From assembly GCA_905250885.1 (NCBI GenBank), contig CAJNOQ010000018.1:46526-110525 (forward strand): a stretch of DNA of 64,000 nt, written 5' to 3'. Both the position numbers and the translations under genes were made by a program. The notes beneath the pieces are model-generated. The model was not told where the DNA came from, made no database searches, and was given only the letters and a program-made list of their open reading frames with translations. This document shows, in pieces, positions 20,510 through 34,495 of this stretch (position 1 is the first letter of the stretch; the number at the start of each line of letters is the position of its first letter). The DNA comes from Didymodactylos carnosus (Eukaryota > Rotifera > Eurotatoria > Philodinida > Philodinidae).

Positions 20510-22374
20510 TAAGTTAAAGTTGAAAACATGACACGCAAAAGCAAACAGTATAGGAAATAGTTCAAAACTCGAAGGACACAAATAGCTTTGAATTATCAAA
20601 TCTTTATAACTTTAACTTACCATTGTTGTAGTGTATTGATTGGTGTAAAAAAAATACTTTTACATTTTTTGTGTTTTTAGTTTAAACTAAGTTTATTAAA
20701 ACAACAAATCGAGCTATGTTCATTACATGTTGTGACAATTTGATCAAAAGAGAAATACAGTTAAATTGCTAAAAAGAGCTCAAACCACTAACTAACACGA
20801 CATGAATAAAGCTGTTCAATAATCCCACAGATCTGCAGCTAAAGAAAAGAAATCTTGCCGGTTAAGTACTACCGCTAAAATGTGTATACTCAAGACTTTT
20901 ATATGTTTGGTTCGATCATCAGAAAGTTTTCGACAACAATATATCGAAAGTGGTGGCATCCCATAAAAAAAGTTTAGAATTTGCTAGTTCCAAGCATCAG
21001 ATCTTATAGGAAGCGGCTAATTTCAATCGAACTTCTTGGCCTTATATATGTCCGAGATGCGAGCTCTGTTTGTATGTGCGAGCAGCAAATTTACGAAAAA
21101 CATGGTAATTTCTTTCTTTATGATATGAGGCAGACGAAAAAAGACAACGAATTAACTCATCTGTTCCGAAGTCCGAGCAGTTTCACTTTTATGAGACGAC
21201 GAGTTCTATTATATCAACGTGAATAGAAAAATAAAGTTCATGCAGAGTCGCGGAAAAGTCCTTTTCGTATTCAGCACACTCGATAATCCCGAAGATTTCG
21301 TATTTTTGCTGAGGAGTACTGCCAACAGTTGCGGAAAACTTTTCAAACAAAACGGCAGAAAAAAATTTCTATGGTAAAGTAATATTCGTTTCAAAAATTT
21401 TCTTGAACTTTTGACAATACATCTCGCAAAAAACAGAAAATCTTTGAGATTATCGAGTATGGTGAATACGAAAAGGCACATTTCTAAAATTCTAAATGAA
21501 CTTTATTTTTCTTTCGGTGACACGAGAAAAATGAGAAAAAGTAAAACCATATTTGGGAAGAAAAGAACCGGATAGGTCTCAGGCGAGCGCCACGTGTTGC
21601 CTGATTGATTTTTGTTACAAACAAAAAGGATAAAGCAAAGGTAAAAATTTGACTTTCTAATTCGGGAAAACTTAAATCAATATCGAGAACAAGAGTCATA
21701 ACAAATTCCAGCGAGTTCATCATAGCATTTCATTGGATCAAGGTAGGAAAAGAAGAAACCATATTAAACCAATGAAAAGTATAACACCAGAATCCTAGCA
21801 ATCCGATTTTGAATTATAGTGCCAAGATTTCCACGATGAACCCTAAATGTAAAAAAACAACAACTGAGACATGTTTTGTTCAGTTCAAGCAATGGAAAAA
21901 CTCCCATCTTACTACTCCTTTTATCAGCGCGTATTTTTTTGATAGTACTCTTCTATGATGTAGTGGCGTCTATGTTGCAGTATGCTTGAGGCTAACTGCC
22001 TCAAATAAAAACCTGGGGGTATATTACCTAAGTAAATGAGGAAAATAATTCTAGAAAACGCACTGTTCATATCAGAAGATGAGTTCTTTTAATAAAATAA
22101 CATGAGGTTTCGATTTTCTTGTACGCACGTTTTCTTTTAACCGTAAGGTCAATGAAAGGGAAGACTGATGGCCTCAAACCATGAGAAGGACATCCAACAT
22201 TGCTATAAAGGGAGGAAAACTCGATACTTTCTTTTATACATTTTATCTGTGGCTTTGTTTCTTTATTCTCTTCTTGCTTCTGTATGCACAGTTTTGTGCT
22301 TGTAATTCGTTAGTTAGTGGCTGTGATGGTTTTTATGTTGTTGAATTGATTTTGAATTTAGCGTCTTTTAGATT
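20510..22374. other. Upstream region of the PDS5-like gene
   Basis: This is 1.9 kb of spacer. Open frames at 20981-21226 and on the minus strand at 21209-21723 have no domain and no splice context. A short palindrome (TTGAGGC, 5-bp loop, GCCTCAA) lies at 21986-22004. A splice acceptor (gcgtcttttag) ends at 22371, four bases before the ATG, so a 5' UTR exon probably lies in this stretch. Confidence 0.5.
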
Positions 22375-25300
22375 ATGCCTGAACCGATAAAAGATATCGA
22401 AGATTTTTTCAATAAAACAACAACTAAATTATTAAAGACACAAGGGAAAGTATGCGTCTATTTGATTTTTGTTTTTCATATTAGTTCAGAAATTTTTTTT
22501 AGAATTTTATTAAAATTTATAATGAACTAATTCATGTTACAAAAAAACGTGCATCAAAGCTGAATGGATCTATTATTAACTTACTTCAGCTTGCTTGCTC
22601 GTGGATTGAGTGAGTATTGTTTACTTTTCTTTATATTTGTATCATACCTCTTTTTCTCTAGAGATTCAACTTGTACGCCAATCTGGCAACCATTAATTGA
22701 TATCTCTGCTGAAATATTAAACTGTTATGGTTCGTTCGATAGTGATGATGCTCAGATATTTGATTTATTGTTCCAGCCATTACTTGAAGTATGCCACACC
22801 AAAGATGATAGTAATCATCTAACTTTTTATTAATCGGTTTTATAGGATAATTCTGAAGGACGATCGGATTTATTTATGTTTATCGAACGTATTTTAACAA
22901 AAATTCAGGCTGGTTTTAGTTTCTTAATTAGCGATGTGAGTCTACTTTGTATCATTTGCTTTTGCTTCACACTCTTTTCCTCGCCTGTTTTTAGTATTTC
23001 AAAAAAATGTTTACAGATGCGTTATCGTCAAATGCAAAATCAAAATTGCAAGAAAGTTATAACTTATTACAAATCGTCCATATACATATACCAGATTCAA
23101 TTCATACCGTATTGCATATTCATCATTTGTATTTAAAAGTAAGAAGATGAAAAAATTCACATCATTTTAGACACTTTTCTGAGACTTTTTTGTTCTTTCT
23201 ATAGAGTGAAAACATAAAACAACGTGAAATCGGTATTAAATTTCTTATTGATGTCCTGTCTGGCGTTTATACTGTTAAATTCAAACAAGATGAATTACCT
23301 ATCCTTGATGACTTTTGCGCAAGGTTAGCGAGTAGTAACATTGTTTTTTTATACCTTCTCCTTCCCGTATTTTTCTTTTTTTTTCATAGATTTGGTGACA
23401 ATGAACTTTCATGTCAACAGTTAATGGTTGCAAATCTGTCCACATTTTTATTACGTAGCAGTGATATTACAAGCAAATTAATAAGTAGCGTGATTTTCAT
23501 TTATTAGATTATCTAAATTCCTACTAAGATTCCTTTGAATTTAGAACCAATTCTTGATTGCTTTCAATCTGTAGACACATCGTTGAGCATCTCAAAAGCA
23601 ATTGTTGAACAAATTAGTATAGCAATTAAAGATTGTTATCATGCAGCACCAAATGAATTATTATATTTATTATTGTCTGCTTGTAGTCATAAAGCGGTAC
23701 GTAGAGAATAATGAGTTAATGAATTCAAAAATAAACTTTGCAGCTGCCTTTCTGCTTAAAGAAACTAGTTTACTTAACTGGTTATTAAAATGGTAGAATA
23801 AAGTGAAAATCTTACATTGACGAGAAGTAATCTCAGATGAACTAGATTGCTTAAAGATCATTTATACTCTTCAAAGATTAACCAAATATTTTACTTAAAA
23901 GACATGCGACAATTTTTGTACTTTGTAATATTGAAGATGTTTCAATTTTAGCCTCATGTTGCTATTGAATGTATTCATACATGTTCGTATTTATATCGTA
24001 TTTATTATGTCAAAGATACTTATTCATCACCTACAAGATTGCGCCTGGAAACAGTACCACGTTTTATTTTAGCTGCAGCTATTGAACATAAAGATATTGG
24101 TGTGCGGTAAATAAGTCATAAAACATTTTTTTTAAATGAAAAATTTCTTCACCCTTATCATTTTCTTACTAGTGTCGAAGCACAATGTTGTTTTTTTCAA
24201 AATATTATTTTTGAACGTTATCGTCCATTAGAACGAACGCGTCAATTTTTTCTTTTTGCACAAACTGATCTTGGTCGGGATGGAATTAAAAACTATGGCA
24301 AATTATTAACTTCTCAATCTGAGTACGTTGAACTTGTCTGATTACGACTAAGCATTGATTTTTCATCTCTTTTTCAGATTACGCGATCTTGTGGATAAAG
24401 CTTTATCAAAATATTATTCATCTGATAATTCTGAATTATTCATTGCTGATGAAAGTTTAACTGAATTAAATGATGATGCTAAACGTTTACTACAACAGAT
24501 CAGTGACTGTAAGTAAATAGAAGAATGTCAAAATTTATTGCTAGTACTATTTCGATTTCTTTTCTAGTGTGTTTTTCGAAAAAAGATAATGGCGTGAGAA
24601 AGATTCATAATTATTTCTCAACTCTCGATTCATCATTCAAAGAAGAATTGCAAACCTTGCGAACTGATTCAACACTGGATACATCGTCTCTATCATTACA
24701 GAAAACAATCATTGTATACGAAGAAAAAAATGCTTTCTAAGATGAGTTTATTAATTCGAGTTCGTTTTTAGGACAGTGCTGATATGTCAAAATCGTCGTT
24801 ATCAGCACAATCAATGCTGGTTTATGAACGTCTTTGTCCTCGTTTACAAATCGTATTCTCACATGATTTCTTAGAACAATTTCCAGACGCTGCTCAAACG
24901 TATTTCACAGAAGGTACATTGCTTGATATACTAATATAAAATATAATTCATAAATTCTTATTCTGTTCAGAAACGGCTAGAAATGATACTGACGATGAAG
25001 AAAAAGATATGAGTGATAGTGAAAAAGCAAATGTGGAACAAACTATTAACAACTATGAACGTCGAGCTATACGACAAATTGGAAAGTTAGCTAAAGTAAG
25101 TAAAATCATAAGATAGTTGTTCTATTTCGTCAAAGTGTCAGTTATTTTTTGAGGTAATATGTCCAGTTATTGAAGCTGCCATGGACGTTGAAATTCTAGA
25201 AAAATTTGTTGGTGTGATTGATGAACAAAAGCCAGTTCTAAGTATATTTTAAATCATGATAATTTGTGATTTATAACAGATCATCTTCTAAACTCTAAAC

Positions 25301-28218
25301 GTTTTTTGGTCTACTATATGTTTATCTCTCAACTTATCTTCAATAAAGCCTCATGTATGAAAAAACCAGTAAAAATCGAGTGTAAATGAAACAAGAGGAA
25401 TTTATTACAAAAGCAATATCCTTTTGACAGAAATAGATCAGAGACCTGTTCTCAAAACAACTTAAGTGCGATCTGTTTCTCAAAAAAACTTAAGTTTTAC
25501 TTAAGTAGAAAATTTCACTTAAGTAAACAGAAAATTATACTTAAGTTTTGTTAAGAAACTGGCCTCTGACATAATACTATAATATTTATTAACTATTATT
25601 TTGAGTCTTCTCTTTGTAATTATTAAGATACATTTTTGATAATTTACTGATTCAGTCTTTGTTTCTCGGAATCACCAAAATTTTCCGACATGATTTTTCT
25701 ATGTTTATTTATTTAGATACGTTTATCTATGCATTATTAGCAGATTTTGGTGGTTTGTTGAATCCTGGCGCGTTGAAAAGTGACCTTATTGAGTATGTAC
25801 AATGATTTTATGACATTGTGTACAGTTACATGTTTTGTTTTTGTTTACGTTAGCCATTTATTTGGCGTTATTTATAATGATATTGTTAATGGTGCTTCAA
25901 CAACAATTAGTAAATGGGCTATTCGTGCATTTGTCCAAATAATTGGTTCAAATCAAAACCATCTTGAACAGTCATATATTGACCTATTTGAAAAAGTATT
26001 GTTCTTATTTCTCTCTCCAAACGAAATTTTTTATTGTTATTTTTTTATTTCTAGACAAAATCATATTGGATATTAACAGATGAAGATGTTGCTGCACCCT
26101 CCCGATGGCTTCTGTTAAGTCATGTGGTTAAGCATGCACCTCAAACAGATACAATGTTTAAAATTATACGTCATTTATTTAAGATGATTCGACAAATTGC
26201 AAAAGTATAATAGCAAAAAAAAAGATAAAAAAAGAAAACCGAAATTATTCGTCTACTTTCATTTTAGACTAATGGTCATACGAAAAAAGAACTAATGAAA
26301 AATTTTGATATTATACCAAAAAATATTCAACTTAGAGTAAACTTTATAGAACGACTATTTTCTTCACTCTACTTTACGTTATTTTGTAGGTAAATCATTT
26401 AAAATTTTTATCACGTTCATGCTATCCACTCTCTGCTCAACGTATTCAACATGAAAAAGATGTCATTGATGAAGATGAAACTGTCGATGATCAAGAATAC
26501 GAAAATCCTATACGTCATATTATTGATTTTCTATTGGATTTAATTAATGATGTATTTTTCTTATCCGATGATGAGTAAGTTATTTGATTTGTAATAATAG
26601 TTTTTCTCTAAATTTAATTTTTATCATCAATAGAATTGGACGACATTATGTTCAATTACATGCTTCCTTTGAACTATTACGTATGATTGAAATAAATGAA
26701 ATTTATCATTTACTTAAACCATCTGATTATGTAAAACTTTATACAATTGTAACAGTAAGTTTGGAAAAAAGATGAGTAAATTAATCGATGTATGATTCGT
26801 TTTTTCCTTTTATAGCATGAAAATTCGAATGTACGTCATCAATTTTTAGATAGATTATTAAGTAAAATTGTTCAATGGAAATTAAGTGTTATATTTCTTG
26901 GTTATACAATTGCTGTGCCAAATGATAGTGAAGATAAAGTGACACAAAAAATATTAAAACAAATAATTGAACGATTATATATTTTATCTTCGAATGAAAA
27001 TAGTAAATATGATTGTTTTTATTAAAATAAATACTAACAAACAAAAAAAAGAATATTTTCATTTCTCATTTAGCTAATGCAGTTCGAATGAAAATATTAC
27101 CAGAAAAATCAATATCATTGATGATTTATTTACATGCACATAATAAAAGTCTTATAGCCGAAGTTGATAAAGAAATATTGGATTCAATTACAACGTAAAT
27201 TATTTTCATTCTTCTTGTTATATAAAAAAAAACAAGAATAAATGTAAACAAGATGTTTTCATTTTTAGTTCAGCAAAATTTAGTTTGAAATGTTTGATAC
27301 AATGTCGTGAACGGCCAAAATATTTACATGGTACAATACCAAATTTACTTTTATCAATTAAACACAGTCGAGCAAAAGAATATCCGGATGATGAAGATTT
27401 AAATAAAGTATGTATCAAATTTGATATATTATTCGATAAAATAAATAATTTCATTTTTTTTTTCTTCTAGAGAATTTATTTAGTTACTGATATATTTCAA
27501 ACTGTATTTAGTGAACTATCACCATTGGAATCATTTGAATTTAGTTCAAAAAATAATAATAATCCCGGTGATCCACTATTTTTTACACAACCAAATTTTG
27601 TAAGTTATGCGATTGTAAAAATGTTCATATTATAATTATTTATTTTTCACTAGTCGTGGAATAATACAGATTCTTATTTACCAAATTTTTATGGTCAAAA
27701 ACGGTCACGAAAGAAAACGAAAGAAGATGTTTTAGATAAATTATTAGGAAATGATACAACAACAGAGAAAATTGATGAAACAACAGATTCTACAATAGCA
27801 AATATCGAAGAAGTAGATGATAAAAATCTTCGAGAACAAACAACTAAATCTGATCAAGATGATGACGAAGAGGAAAAAGAAAATGAAAGTGAAACAGAAA
27901 ATGAACAAAAAAGGTTAATTCTTTAAATTAATTCAATAATTGATACATATATCAAAATTTTGTTGTATTAATTTGTAGTACGATAATGACAAGATCGGGT
28001 AGAAAACGAAAAACACCCGGAGCAAGACAAAAGGCAAGGTAGGCTATTTTGTTTAAATTTATTCGAATTTATTGATTGAATTTTCTACATGAATACGGAA
28101 ACAGCTAGCTATTGTTGAACTTAACGTTTTTTCTGAACTTTGCCTACTTTCGCATATTAGTGCTATTCAACGAACGTTTATTTACATTTGTAGATCTTCG
28201 AAAAGAAAATCCAAATGA
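22375..28218 (+). CDS. PDS5: PDS5-like cohesin regulator (HEAT-repeat protein)
   Basis: 28 exons: 22375-22449, 22503-22609, 22662-22788, 22846-22935, 22995-23138, 23205-23323, 23390-23484, 23545-23696, 23952-24106, 24173-24322, 24378-24508, 24568-24713, 24772-24913, 24971-25095, 25142-25241, 25717-25792, 25854-25995, 26055-26204, 26268-26336, 26390-26574, 26634-26754, 26816-27002, 27074-27194, 27269-27407, 27471-27599, 27654-27913, 27979-28038, 28194-28218. All are in phase, giving 1173 residues (vertebrate PDS5 ~1340-1450). Helical repeats fill most of it. The C-terminal third shows the best match: VRHQFLDRLLSKI, then LPEKSISLMIYLHAH, then DPLFFTQPNFSWNNTDSYLP, which parallels vertebrate LPEYVVPYTIHLLAHDPD and ARFFTQPDKNFSNTKNYLPP. 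It ends with an acidic tract and a basic tail KRKSK. PDS5 binds cohesin and balances WAPL release against acetylation on chromatin. The N-terminal YAPEAP segment of canonical PDS5 is not evident. It could be another HEAT cohesin factor. Confidence 0.75.
25439..25568. mobile_element. 130-bp MITE inside a PDS5-like intron, AACTTAAGT-rich
   Basis: It begins CAGAGACCTGTTCTCAAAAC and ends with the inverse of CAGAGGCCAGTTTCTTAACA. AACTTAAGT/ACTTAAGT words repeat between. It lies within the 475-bp intron 25242-25716, which is long compared with its mostly ~50-70-bp neighbours. The flanks do not show a clean target duplication, so the copy is old. Confidence 0.6.
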
Positions 28219-28495
28219 ATGCGTTTTTTCTTTTTTTTTTACTTATGTTACTATATTGTTTTTATGAAATTTAATCCAGATAAACTGATTCTCACTCTTT
28301 TACGTAGAAGATTTCTTTTCGGTGTGTTTTTTTTTATACATTATTTTTTTGCTGTTTTCTTTTCACTTGAACATGAAGTCATCTTTTTACAATTTTTTTT
28401 TTCTCACTTAGCATAATCTGGTTTTGTGTTTTTTCTGTGTGTGTATATAAATGATATTGAAGTGATATGCACAACTCGAACTTTATTTTTCGTTA

Positions 28496-28501
28496 AATAA
28501 A
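28496..28501 (+). promoter_or_regulatory. Poly(A) signal of the PDS5-like gene
   Basis: AATAAA lies about 280 bp after the TGA stop at 28218. No closer canonical hexamer is visible. Confidence 0.45.
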
Positions 28502-30479
28502 GACATCTAGAAATTAAAATAAATTACGTCACAGGAGAAAAAATTGACCAAATGTGTGCTTATTTTATTGGTAAATATATTTGTGTGCAAGATTATAAGA
28601 TGTGACATCTGTGATTGTTAGACTTTGACATTTAGAAAGACCATCTGAGTTTTCATTTTATGACTTATCACTCTTTTCGAACTTTAATGTTAACAGATGT
28701 AATCATTTATCAGCCATGGTGTACGAAATTGTTTAAAGTGGACAAACTGCACATACTTTTATTTATTTATTCGCTCATTTCTTCCAGAAATTAAACGAAA
28801 AAATAAACATTGTATTTCTATGTAATATTTTCTAAGATTTATGTCAAATAAACCAGCTAATTATTTATTTTAATCTTAATTAAATAAACCTGGTCAACAT
28901 TTAAAAAGCTTTACAAGGTTAATCTTTGACTCTGTCAATAAAAAGATGGAGGTAAGTAAACTGAGAGTTTTTCCTAATAGACTTTAAATACAAGAGTTGC
29001 TAGGAAAGTACTCCTATGAACAGTGTTGCTAACAAATAAAAAGTAGAAGTAAAATATCAAGATTAATTATGGATGTGAACACTTTTACTTCAAAGTTTTT
29101 ATTAAAAACACTAGTGAAGGCAAATAATGTACCTAAGTAATGAATGAGCGAGCACATTTTTAATAAAAAATTTTATAACAAAAATCATCGTAAAAATTTA
29201 GTTAATAATAGTGATGTGAAGATGTTATATTTAGAAAAATCTTCGTTCTCTGACCTTCGTTCTTTTTCACCTGCATAACTGTATTTTACCTATTTGTTGT
29301 GTTTACTTAATTCTCATAAAAATGAATGGTTTTTTTTCTTCTTTGCATTATGCTTATTACAAGGTAAATAGAAAGGTAAGAGAAAATTGTACAACTTCTT
29401 AGTACTTTTATCTTAATTAACGTAGAAGACAAGGCGACCGTTATTAACTGTTAACTAAAGCAGCATGTAAAGTTTTTGTTTCGTAGATTTCAGGAATTTA
29501 TGACACTATTATAATCTCAATGCATAATCATTGTTAGAGGTCAAATCTCTTTTATATTTAAACGCTGCTTTTTTTTTGTCTTAGTTGATCTGATCTGCTA
29601 AATTACATCTAACTTCTTGTTAATTAATATTTATATTTTAATAAACCAGCGAGCTAGACAAAAAAGAATAAAGCATAATGGAAGAAAAGTATCAGTCATC
29701 AATTTCTCAGATATACATCAATGCTTGAGTGTCGATTCGTACCTTATGTAAATCTCTGCACGTAGAAGTTCTGCTTCTTTCACAGCCAAGAAGGAGAACG
29801 TCAGTCAAAGTGATGATAGTTTTAATGACAAGGAAAATTAAAAGACTTAAGGAAATATTTTTTTCTATTGCTATTTTTGTGATAAACGTTTAGCAGGATT
29901 AGAAACATTATCTCTTTGTTATTTGTATCTTTTCAATAAAAAAAATAATGCAACGTTTGAAGAAGAAACCCGATCTCGTTCCGAACCAGAACCCATGGGA
30001 TCGGGATCAGATTAAACCCACAGGACTCTACTCCAAAGAGTGTTTCAAATACTCTTAGATGTAATAATTATGTATTCTTCAGACATATCCTTAGACGAAA
30101 AAGAAACCTATTACCAAGTCTCTAGAATATTGGAAACATAGAGAAACAGCGTTTCAACATTTGTAGCAAACTTATGCACACTTCGTTAATTTACTTTTAA
30201 CTTTATTTAATAAAATTTTTAACAAAAGGGCAAAAATAGCAGTAATATGTGAAAATAAGATTTAAATAAGACTAAAACAATACAATACAGTAGAATTGAT
30301 TTCGATGGATATATTGACATCTTTTCCACTTCAATATGCAAACTGGTTAAATTTTACATATTGAAATAACAGAAAATGCCTACGAGTTCAAATTGCTACT
30401 GGATCTGAAACAATTTCAATTAAAGAATGGTAGAATGCATTGAGCTGTTGGTTTATAATATGATTGTATCTACTAAGAT

Positions 30480-30582
30480 CCTGCTATTATAATTTTATCA
30501 CTACTATATCGTTGTTCGCTCAAATTTTCACAAAAATTGATTCCGGTTAAAATCGTAAAATATATGAATAGTTTCTAATGTC
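30480..30582. repeat. Dispersed repeat copy B (first copy at 4893-4998)
   Basis: Same orientation as copy A, with matching order of conserved words through ATAGTTTCTAA. It is diverged by roughly a quarter of its positions. There is no coding potential. Confidence 0.55.
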
Positions 30583-32929
30583 ACTAAATTATTATTGTAG
30601 TTTCCACTTTTTCTTCTTATAATTATTATTATTTTTGTTCTATTTTTACAAAATTTAAAAGGCGATTCATTAAGCTTATGTGTACACGTGTGAAAGAAGG
30701 TAATACACATCCATTAGGGACAAATCAAAAGGACACCGCATCGATCAATGTTCGAGAGTGAAAATGAGTTATATCTAATATATAATTTTAAAACATATAA
30801 TTGCTGTAAAAAAAGTTCAAAATTTTTATTATCAAATATTTTTTTATCATTAATATAATCCAATTAGAGAAAATCTTTCGTTTTTTTCTTCACATGAATT
30901 GTGAAACAGAACTTCACTTTCTAATTTCTTTTCTTTTTTTATTCAAATAATCTCATTTGATCTATAGTTTATGTACATTAAGTGACTCTTGTAGTTATTT
31001 CCTTTTTCTCTCTCTCTGTCTCTTTCTTTGTTCTGCTATTAGAAATTATGTGTATCCATCATGATCATGATCATTAGTAAAAAGTGTTAAAAATCTAATA
31101 TATTTGTAAAAAATATGGAGTAATAATCATTACTTTACAGTAGAGTAGACTTGATTAGAAAGAGAGAAAAAGAATATACAAGAAAACGATATATCTGTTG
31201 TTTACTTTTCATGAGGATGTTATTTATTTAAATTTGTTTTTTTATTATTGGCTAAAATAATTATTATATCGTGAGAATATTGCTAATGTCAATGAAATTG
31301 AAATATAACCATTTGAAGTGTTTTTCACAAGGTAATTGCAAAGATTTTTTTTTATCATACACTAAGATTATTTATCTTATAAGTGATGTTGATCACATAT
31401 GGAAGAAAGCGTAAACATGTAGACTAAGACGTTTTTAAGCATTATGGTAGAAGTTTTTAAGAAGTGATAAATTATAGTATTGCGTATTACTATTAGAAAA
31501 CGAAGATTAAAAGTTCAATTTCAAAATAAATGCCAACGAAAACAATTTTGAAACATACCGTTGTGTCAAATCTTATTGTAGATATGTTTGCTTTATACTT
31601 TTATCTAATACCAGCTTGACGACAATCAAAAAGATGTGAATGTGTACTTCTCTTGATTATTTGCCTCTTTTTGTGATCTATTTCAAACAAATCATTTTTA
31701 TTTCTTTTCGACATAACATGTTGTACTTAGAGAGGCGAAACAGTCTAATGAATATCGGGACTGATGTATATCATATTAATAACAATCTCGACTATAATCG
31801 CAACATTTAATGGTGTTCTAGGGCTTTTAAGTTTGTTGAACTCTATATGTATAATAGATATTAAACATAAAATGGCCTTTTACTTTAGGCGATTGTTTTT
31901 TTTGTATACAGAGATAGCTTTCATAGTCTTGTGCGTTCGTTCATCTAATAAAATAACAAAAAAAAAAAAAATATTATTGTTGTTGTTGGAAAGAGATATT
32001 GCCATAAGATCTGTAAATCTAATCACCTGAACAGTGTACTTGTAAAAAAATGCAAGAATATCCTGAAGCAATTCTAGCAGAACAGAAAAGGATTAGTTTT
32101 ATAAATAAGAGACTGAACAACGGAGCTAATATTAATTATTACACTCTTATAACTTACCTGAGATTAAACCAAAGTAGAGTGGTTATAGAACTGTACTCAT
32201 GCATAGATTTCTTTAACGGTAGTAGTCAGAATTTGTGGAAGATGATTACAAATACAAAATCTATAGATATATTTCTGCAAGTTGTCATGTTGAGTTTTTT
32301 ACTGCAAGTTAATGGGAATATTGTTAATGGTTGCACAATTTTATATCATTTTACTATAAACATCCATGTACTTTTAACCTGTTAACACACGATCAATCAA
32401 CATAGTGACACTACTCAAGTAAAAAATGATGTTTATTATCCCATCGGATGTAATACGATAAGGTCAATTAAAATGATTCTAGGCAAAGGGAGTAGCGGTA
32501 ACTATTGATCTATTTTTCTTAGAAAATACGCTAGACTAAAGACTGAATTAGTTGTTTATTGCTATTACCGTATTTTGAACAATTAATCCTGATAACTCTT
32601 GTCAGATCATCTATGAGATATATTGAGCTCATTAGGTGTTATACAATGGTTTTTTGTCAGCATTAAGGTATGAAATCCCGTGTACACTATCATATATCGA
32701 CTAACGAGATTAGCTTGGCAGGCAGTTAATTAGTGATTCGTTGCGAACACACCACCTGCTTCGTAAAATAATTGATCTGGATATTCGAACACTTTAGACT
32801 GCTACACAACTTTAAAAACACTCTGATCTTGTATTAAGTATTCGAATACAAACGCTCATTTTAAACTATACGTATCAAAATGAATCCCAGAAGTCTGGAC
32901 TCTTTCTGGCATATACCCTTAGTCTCAAA

Positions 32930-33149
32930 TAGGCTTGCACCGATTATAATCAAGTTAGAGCTTTTCGTCGAAAAGTGATTGAGTCACAAATAGAAAATAT
33001 GAAGGCTTCCGCCATAGTTCATCATATAGAAAAATGTTTGCTCTATAAAACTCAGTTGTTAGAAAAATTTTACTATGGGTACTATTTTTTCATGCAATCC
33101 GTTTCAGAAAAAAATATGAGATTTATCGGTTATAATCGGTGCATGCCTA
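32930..33149. mobile_element. 220-bp hAT-like MITE with near-perfect 8-bp target duplication
   Basis: The terminal inverted repeats are TAGGCTTGCACCGATTATAA on the left and the inverse of TAGGCATGCACCGATTATAA on the right, one mismatch. The flanks are GTCTCAAA before and GTCACAAA after, an 8-bp duplication with one change. The open frame 32975-33217 crosses the right end and is spurious. Confidence 0.8.
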
Positions 33150-34440
33150 GTCACAAAGTCTCGGATCCGCTTCAACGGTCACGATATGTAAAAGCTATCA
33201 ATCAGTCATGTATCTAACTCTGTATACAACACATTCTATGTGAGAATTAATTGCACCTATTTTTCACTTTTCTGCGTGTTTCCACAAAAAGGATATTTTC
33301 TTGCGTTAAAACGCGTTTATGTTACGCATCATTACACAGCACTATTAGAAGTGTGTAAGTAAACGTTATCTTCTTTTTTTCATAAATTTATGCATTTAAA
33401 AACAGAATGACATGAAAAATGTACGAGAAACTCGTTTTACTGTGTTAAACGGATGACATTCATTTTTGGTACCACATGATCGTGCAATTTCATGCGGAAA
33501 CATTAGCGATACAACGCGTTTATCAACACTCGAATTCCTACACGGAATATCTACGAAAATAGGGTCATGTCTGTAAATTGAGACAAAAATTATCTTCCGT
33601 TTGAATAATTTTCATTGTTGTTGTTGTTGAATTGATTTTCTCTCCTATTTCTCTGGTAGAATCTATAATTAAATGGGCAGATGAAAAAATTTGTTGTTAT
33701 TCAAGTGAGCAATCGACTTTAATTGTTGGGAGAATAAAGTATGTTTGAAAAATGTCAAAGTAAAGAAAAAAAACGAAGAATAAGAAGTGATATATGACGT
33801 GACACGACTAATTGTCCATTAACAAACACAAAAAAAAAATCAAAAATCGTTTTATTGTCATTAATTTAAAAGAGCTTCAAGTTCATCTATGTGTTTCTAC
33901 TTCATACTATCATGGTGACATGATTGTACATAATCTTTGACGTGTACGATTGATGAAAATACTTCTTTATAAAGATATTCTTTTTGTCTTTTTATAACGA
34001 ATGTTTTCAGTCTCTCTAACACTCAAAGTTTCCTAGACCAAATTACTTTCAAAAATATATCCATTTTTCATCTCTTATTCTATGAACACATGAGAGAGTC
34101 GGGCAAAAAAGTTAATTGATCTACACGTTTTAGTATTAATTATGGAGACAAATGCCCATAAATTTTTGTCAATTAAAAATGAATGTTGTTTCTTTTTTTG
34201 TAGCATTTTATTATTATAGACGCTCTTTTGTTATTTTTTATTCACCCCTCGTAAATGTTAGTGTATTGTGCAATATAGTAAAAAAAAGAAAAAAGAGAAG
34301 AAAAAAAAAAAAGAGACGGAAGTTTCTTATCTAAATGATTTTCGATCAAACATATCCCATGGGATATACATATAAAATAAGGAAATGCAGCAGCAATTAA
34401 CTTAACCTTTCTTCATTCTCTCCTCTATTCATTAATTGAT

Positions 34441-34495
34441 AATGTCATGTCTCTCTCTCTCTTTCTATATATATATCTATATATATATATATGTA
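34441..34495. repeat. CT and (TA)n simple repeats
   Basis: A CTCTCT run passes into TATATATATCTATATATATATATATG. Microsatellite DNA, no other feature. Confidence 0.8.

Noticed and set aside
25142-25153. Acceptor ttgag at 25153 for PDS5-like exon 15
   Set aside because: The cag acceptor ending at 25141 is a better site and adds four in-frame residues (LFFE), so the longer exon was used.
31764-32385. Adjacent open frames in the gene desert as a possible small gene
   Set aside because: There are no splice sites linking them, composition is that of the surrounding AT-rich DNA, and no domain is visible.
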